Shown here: positions 5,028 through 5,684 of the stretch, piece by piece
Layout: each line of letters begins with the position of its first letter
Position numbering within the stretch: position 1 is the first letter of the stretch
Source of the DNA: Alphaproteobacteria bacterium
GTDB taxonomy: Bacteria > Pseudomonadota > Alphaproteobacteria > Rs-D84 > NBLK01
Direction of reading: 5' to 3'
DNA length: 5,684 nucleotides
Assembly: GCA_016936785.1 (NCBI GenBank)
Contig: JAFGXE010000045.1
Span: 1-5,684 of the forward strand
Notes under the pieces: model-generated
The model's database searches: none
What the model saw: the letters and a program-made list of their open reading frames with translations, nothing else
Told to the model about the DNA's origin: nothing
Made by a program: the position numbers and the translations under genes

Positions 5028-5684
5028 TCGGAGGGGCTCTTTTTCTTATTTTCTTGAAAATAACCCCACTTTTTAACCCAATGAATTGTCGACTGGAGAG
5101 CAGGGAGTTGTCCTTGAAGAATATTTTGAACAGTGTTTTTTCCTGGAATAACGCCATATCCCTCAAAAGCATTTACACCATACAAAAGTGATTCAATGAT
5201 TGTTTTATATTCGTAAATTGCAATCAGAGCCCCTAAGTTTTCCGGTGTCAGCTTTTTCATTACAAGTAAAAGAGAGGGTTGGTTGCCTTCGCAAAATGCT
5301 TCGGGTTCTTTTGTTTGATTGCCCGTTGCAAGCGCTTCTGAAAATCCAAGTGCATGGGCATTTAAAGCACGGTGAAGCTCGTTGTGTCCTTCGTCGATTG
5401 GTTTTTCGGTTATAACAAAGGTAGAGAGTGTTTTTTCTGGGACTTGTTGGATCTTTTGAAAAAACTGATGTTCGACTCCTGTGCCAACCCCGCCATACAT
5501 AAAAGGAGCTGTCGGAATGCTTGAAGGTTTCCCATTACTTTCATAAGAGAGAATTTGGAGATGATCTTTAAGTCCCTCAAGTTCTTTCGTATACGAAAAA
5601 ATCCCTTCTGTTGTTGTTTGCCAAAACACGCGATACCAAAAAGAAATTATCGCAAGATTATAGGCTATTGTGTCCGAAATCACC
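5024..5684 (-). CDS. pgi: Glucose-6-phosphate isomerase, divergent, C-terminal part (5' end outside the window)
   Basis: PGI interconverts glucose-6-phosphate and fructose-6-phosphate in glycolysis and gluconeogenesis. The frame is open to the window edge; the first codon seen is GTG but the conserved protein continues upstream, so about 40% of a normal length is present (219 residues). Family marks are ESNGK (fragment 48-52), GGVGTG-x2-HQFFQ (64-76), a histidine in the ELHRAL helix (His104), GNQPS (133-137), LTPENLGALIAIYE (145-158) and the lysine in GVIPGK (Lys182). His104 and Lys182 align with catalytic residues of known PGIs. The glutamate of the usual GEPGTN is replaced by glycine, the HQG after HQFFQ is lost, and FDQWGVE reads FEGYGVI. 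It precedes mutL with an ATGA overlap. The N-terminus could belong to a bifunctional transaldolase-PGI, known in some alphaproteobacteria. Family sure; activity less so. Confidence 0.85.
   Translation of the reverse strand, partial: VISDTIAYNLAIISFWYRVFWQTTTEGIFSYTKELEGLKDHLQILSYESNGKPSSIPTAPFMYGGVGTGVEHQFFQKIQQVPEKTLSTFVITEKPIDEGHNELHRALNAHALGFSEALATGNQTKEPEAFCEGNQPSLLLVMKKLTPENLGALIAIYEYKTIIESLLYGVNAFEGYGVIPGKNTVQNILQGQLPALQSTIHWVKKWGYFQENKKKSPSE

Overview
The window looks like a chromosomal segment of an AT-leaning alphaproteobacterium. The MutS C-terminal half reads like alphaproteobacterial MutS, for example in the GTATFDGLSIAWAVVEHLH stretch after Walker B. MutL carries the endonuclease motif that enterobacterial MutL lacks. 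The tRNA-His gene encodes the usual extra G(-1), C73 and CCA. Much of the core alphaproteobacteria is reported to have lost G(-1)/C73, which would favour an early-branching or Rickettsiales/Holosporales-like lineage; that placement is inference only.

Layout, left to right. On the + strand: the 3' part of mutS (1-1179, cut by the window edge), overlapping by ATGA with a RumA/RlmD/TrmA-type RNA m5U methyltransferase (1176-2438). A 298-base spacer (2439-2736) follows, with a short hairpin repeat, a perfect parS-type palindrome and a putative tRNA promoter. Then come tRNA-His(GTG) (2737-2814) and, 24 bases further on, a small MazG-like nucleotide pyrophosphohydrolase gene (2839-3181) whose frame is broken by one extra base in a run of eight T. 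The convergent spacer 3182-3356 holds two more hairpin repeats and a degenerate parS-like site. On the - strand: mutL (3357-5027), overlapping by ATGA with the 3' part of a divergent glucose-6-phosphate isomerase gene (5024-5684, cut by the window edge).

MutS and MutL are the two core proteins of methyl-independent mismatch repair. Here they lie on converging transcription units about 2.2 kb apart. MutL has a complete endonuclease motif and MutS has a candidate sliding-clamp motif, as expected where no MutH exists. The MazG-like protein, if made, would be a house-cleaning NTP pyrophosphatase, loosely related to mutation avoidance. The RNA methyltransferase, tRNA-His and PGI are housekeeping functions.

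I see no defence system, CRISPR array, transposase or other new multi-gene system. The points worth a second look are the parS-type palindromes (two perfect, one of them inside the methyltransferase gene, and one degenerate), the pairing of a hairpin repeat with a parS half-site in inverted orientation around the tRNA/mazG block, the mazG frameshift, and the substituted glutamate in PGI.
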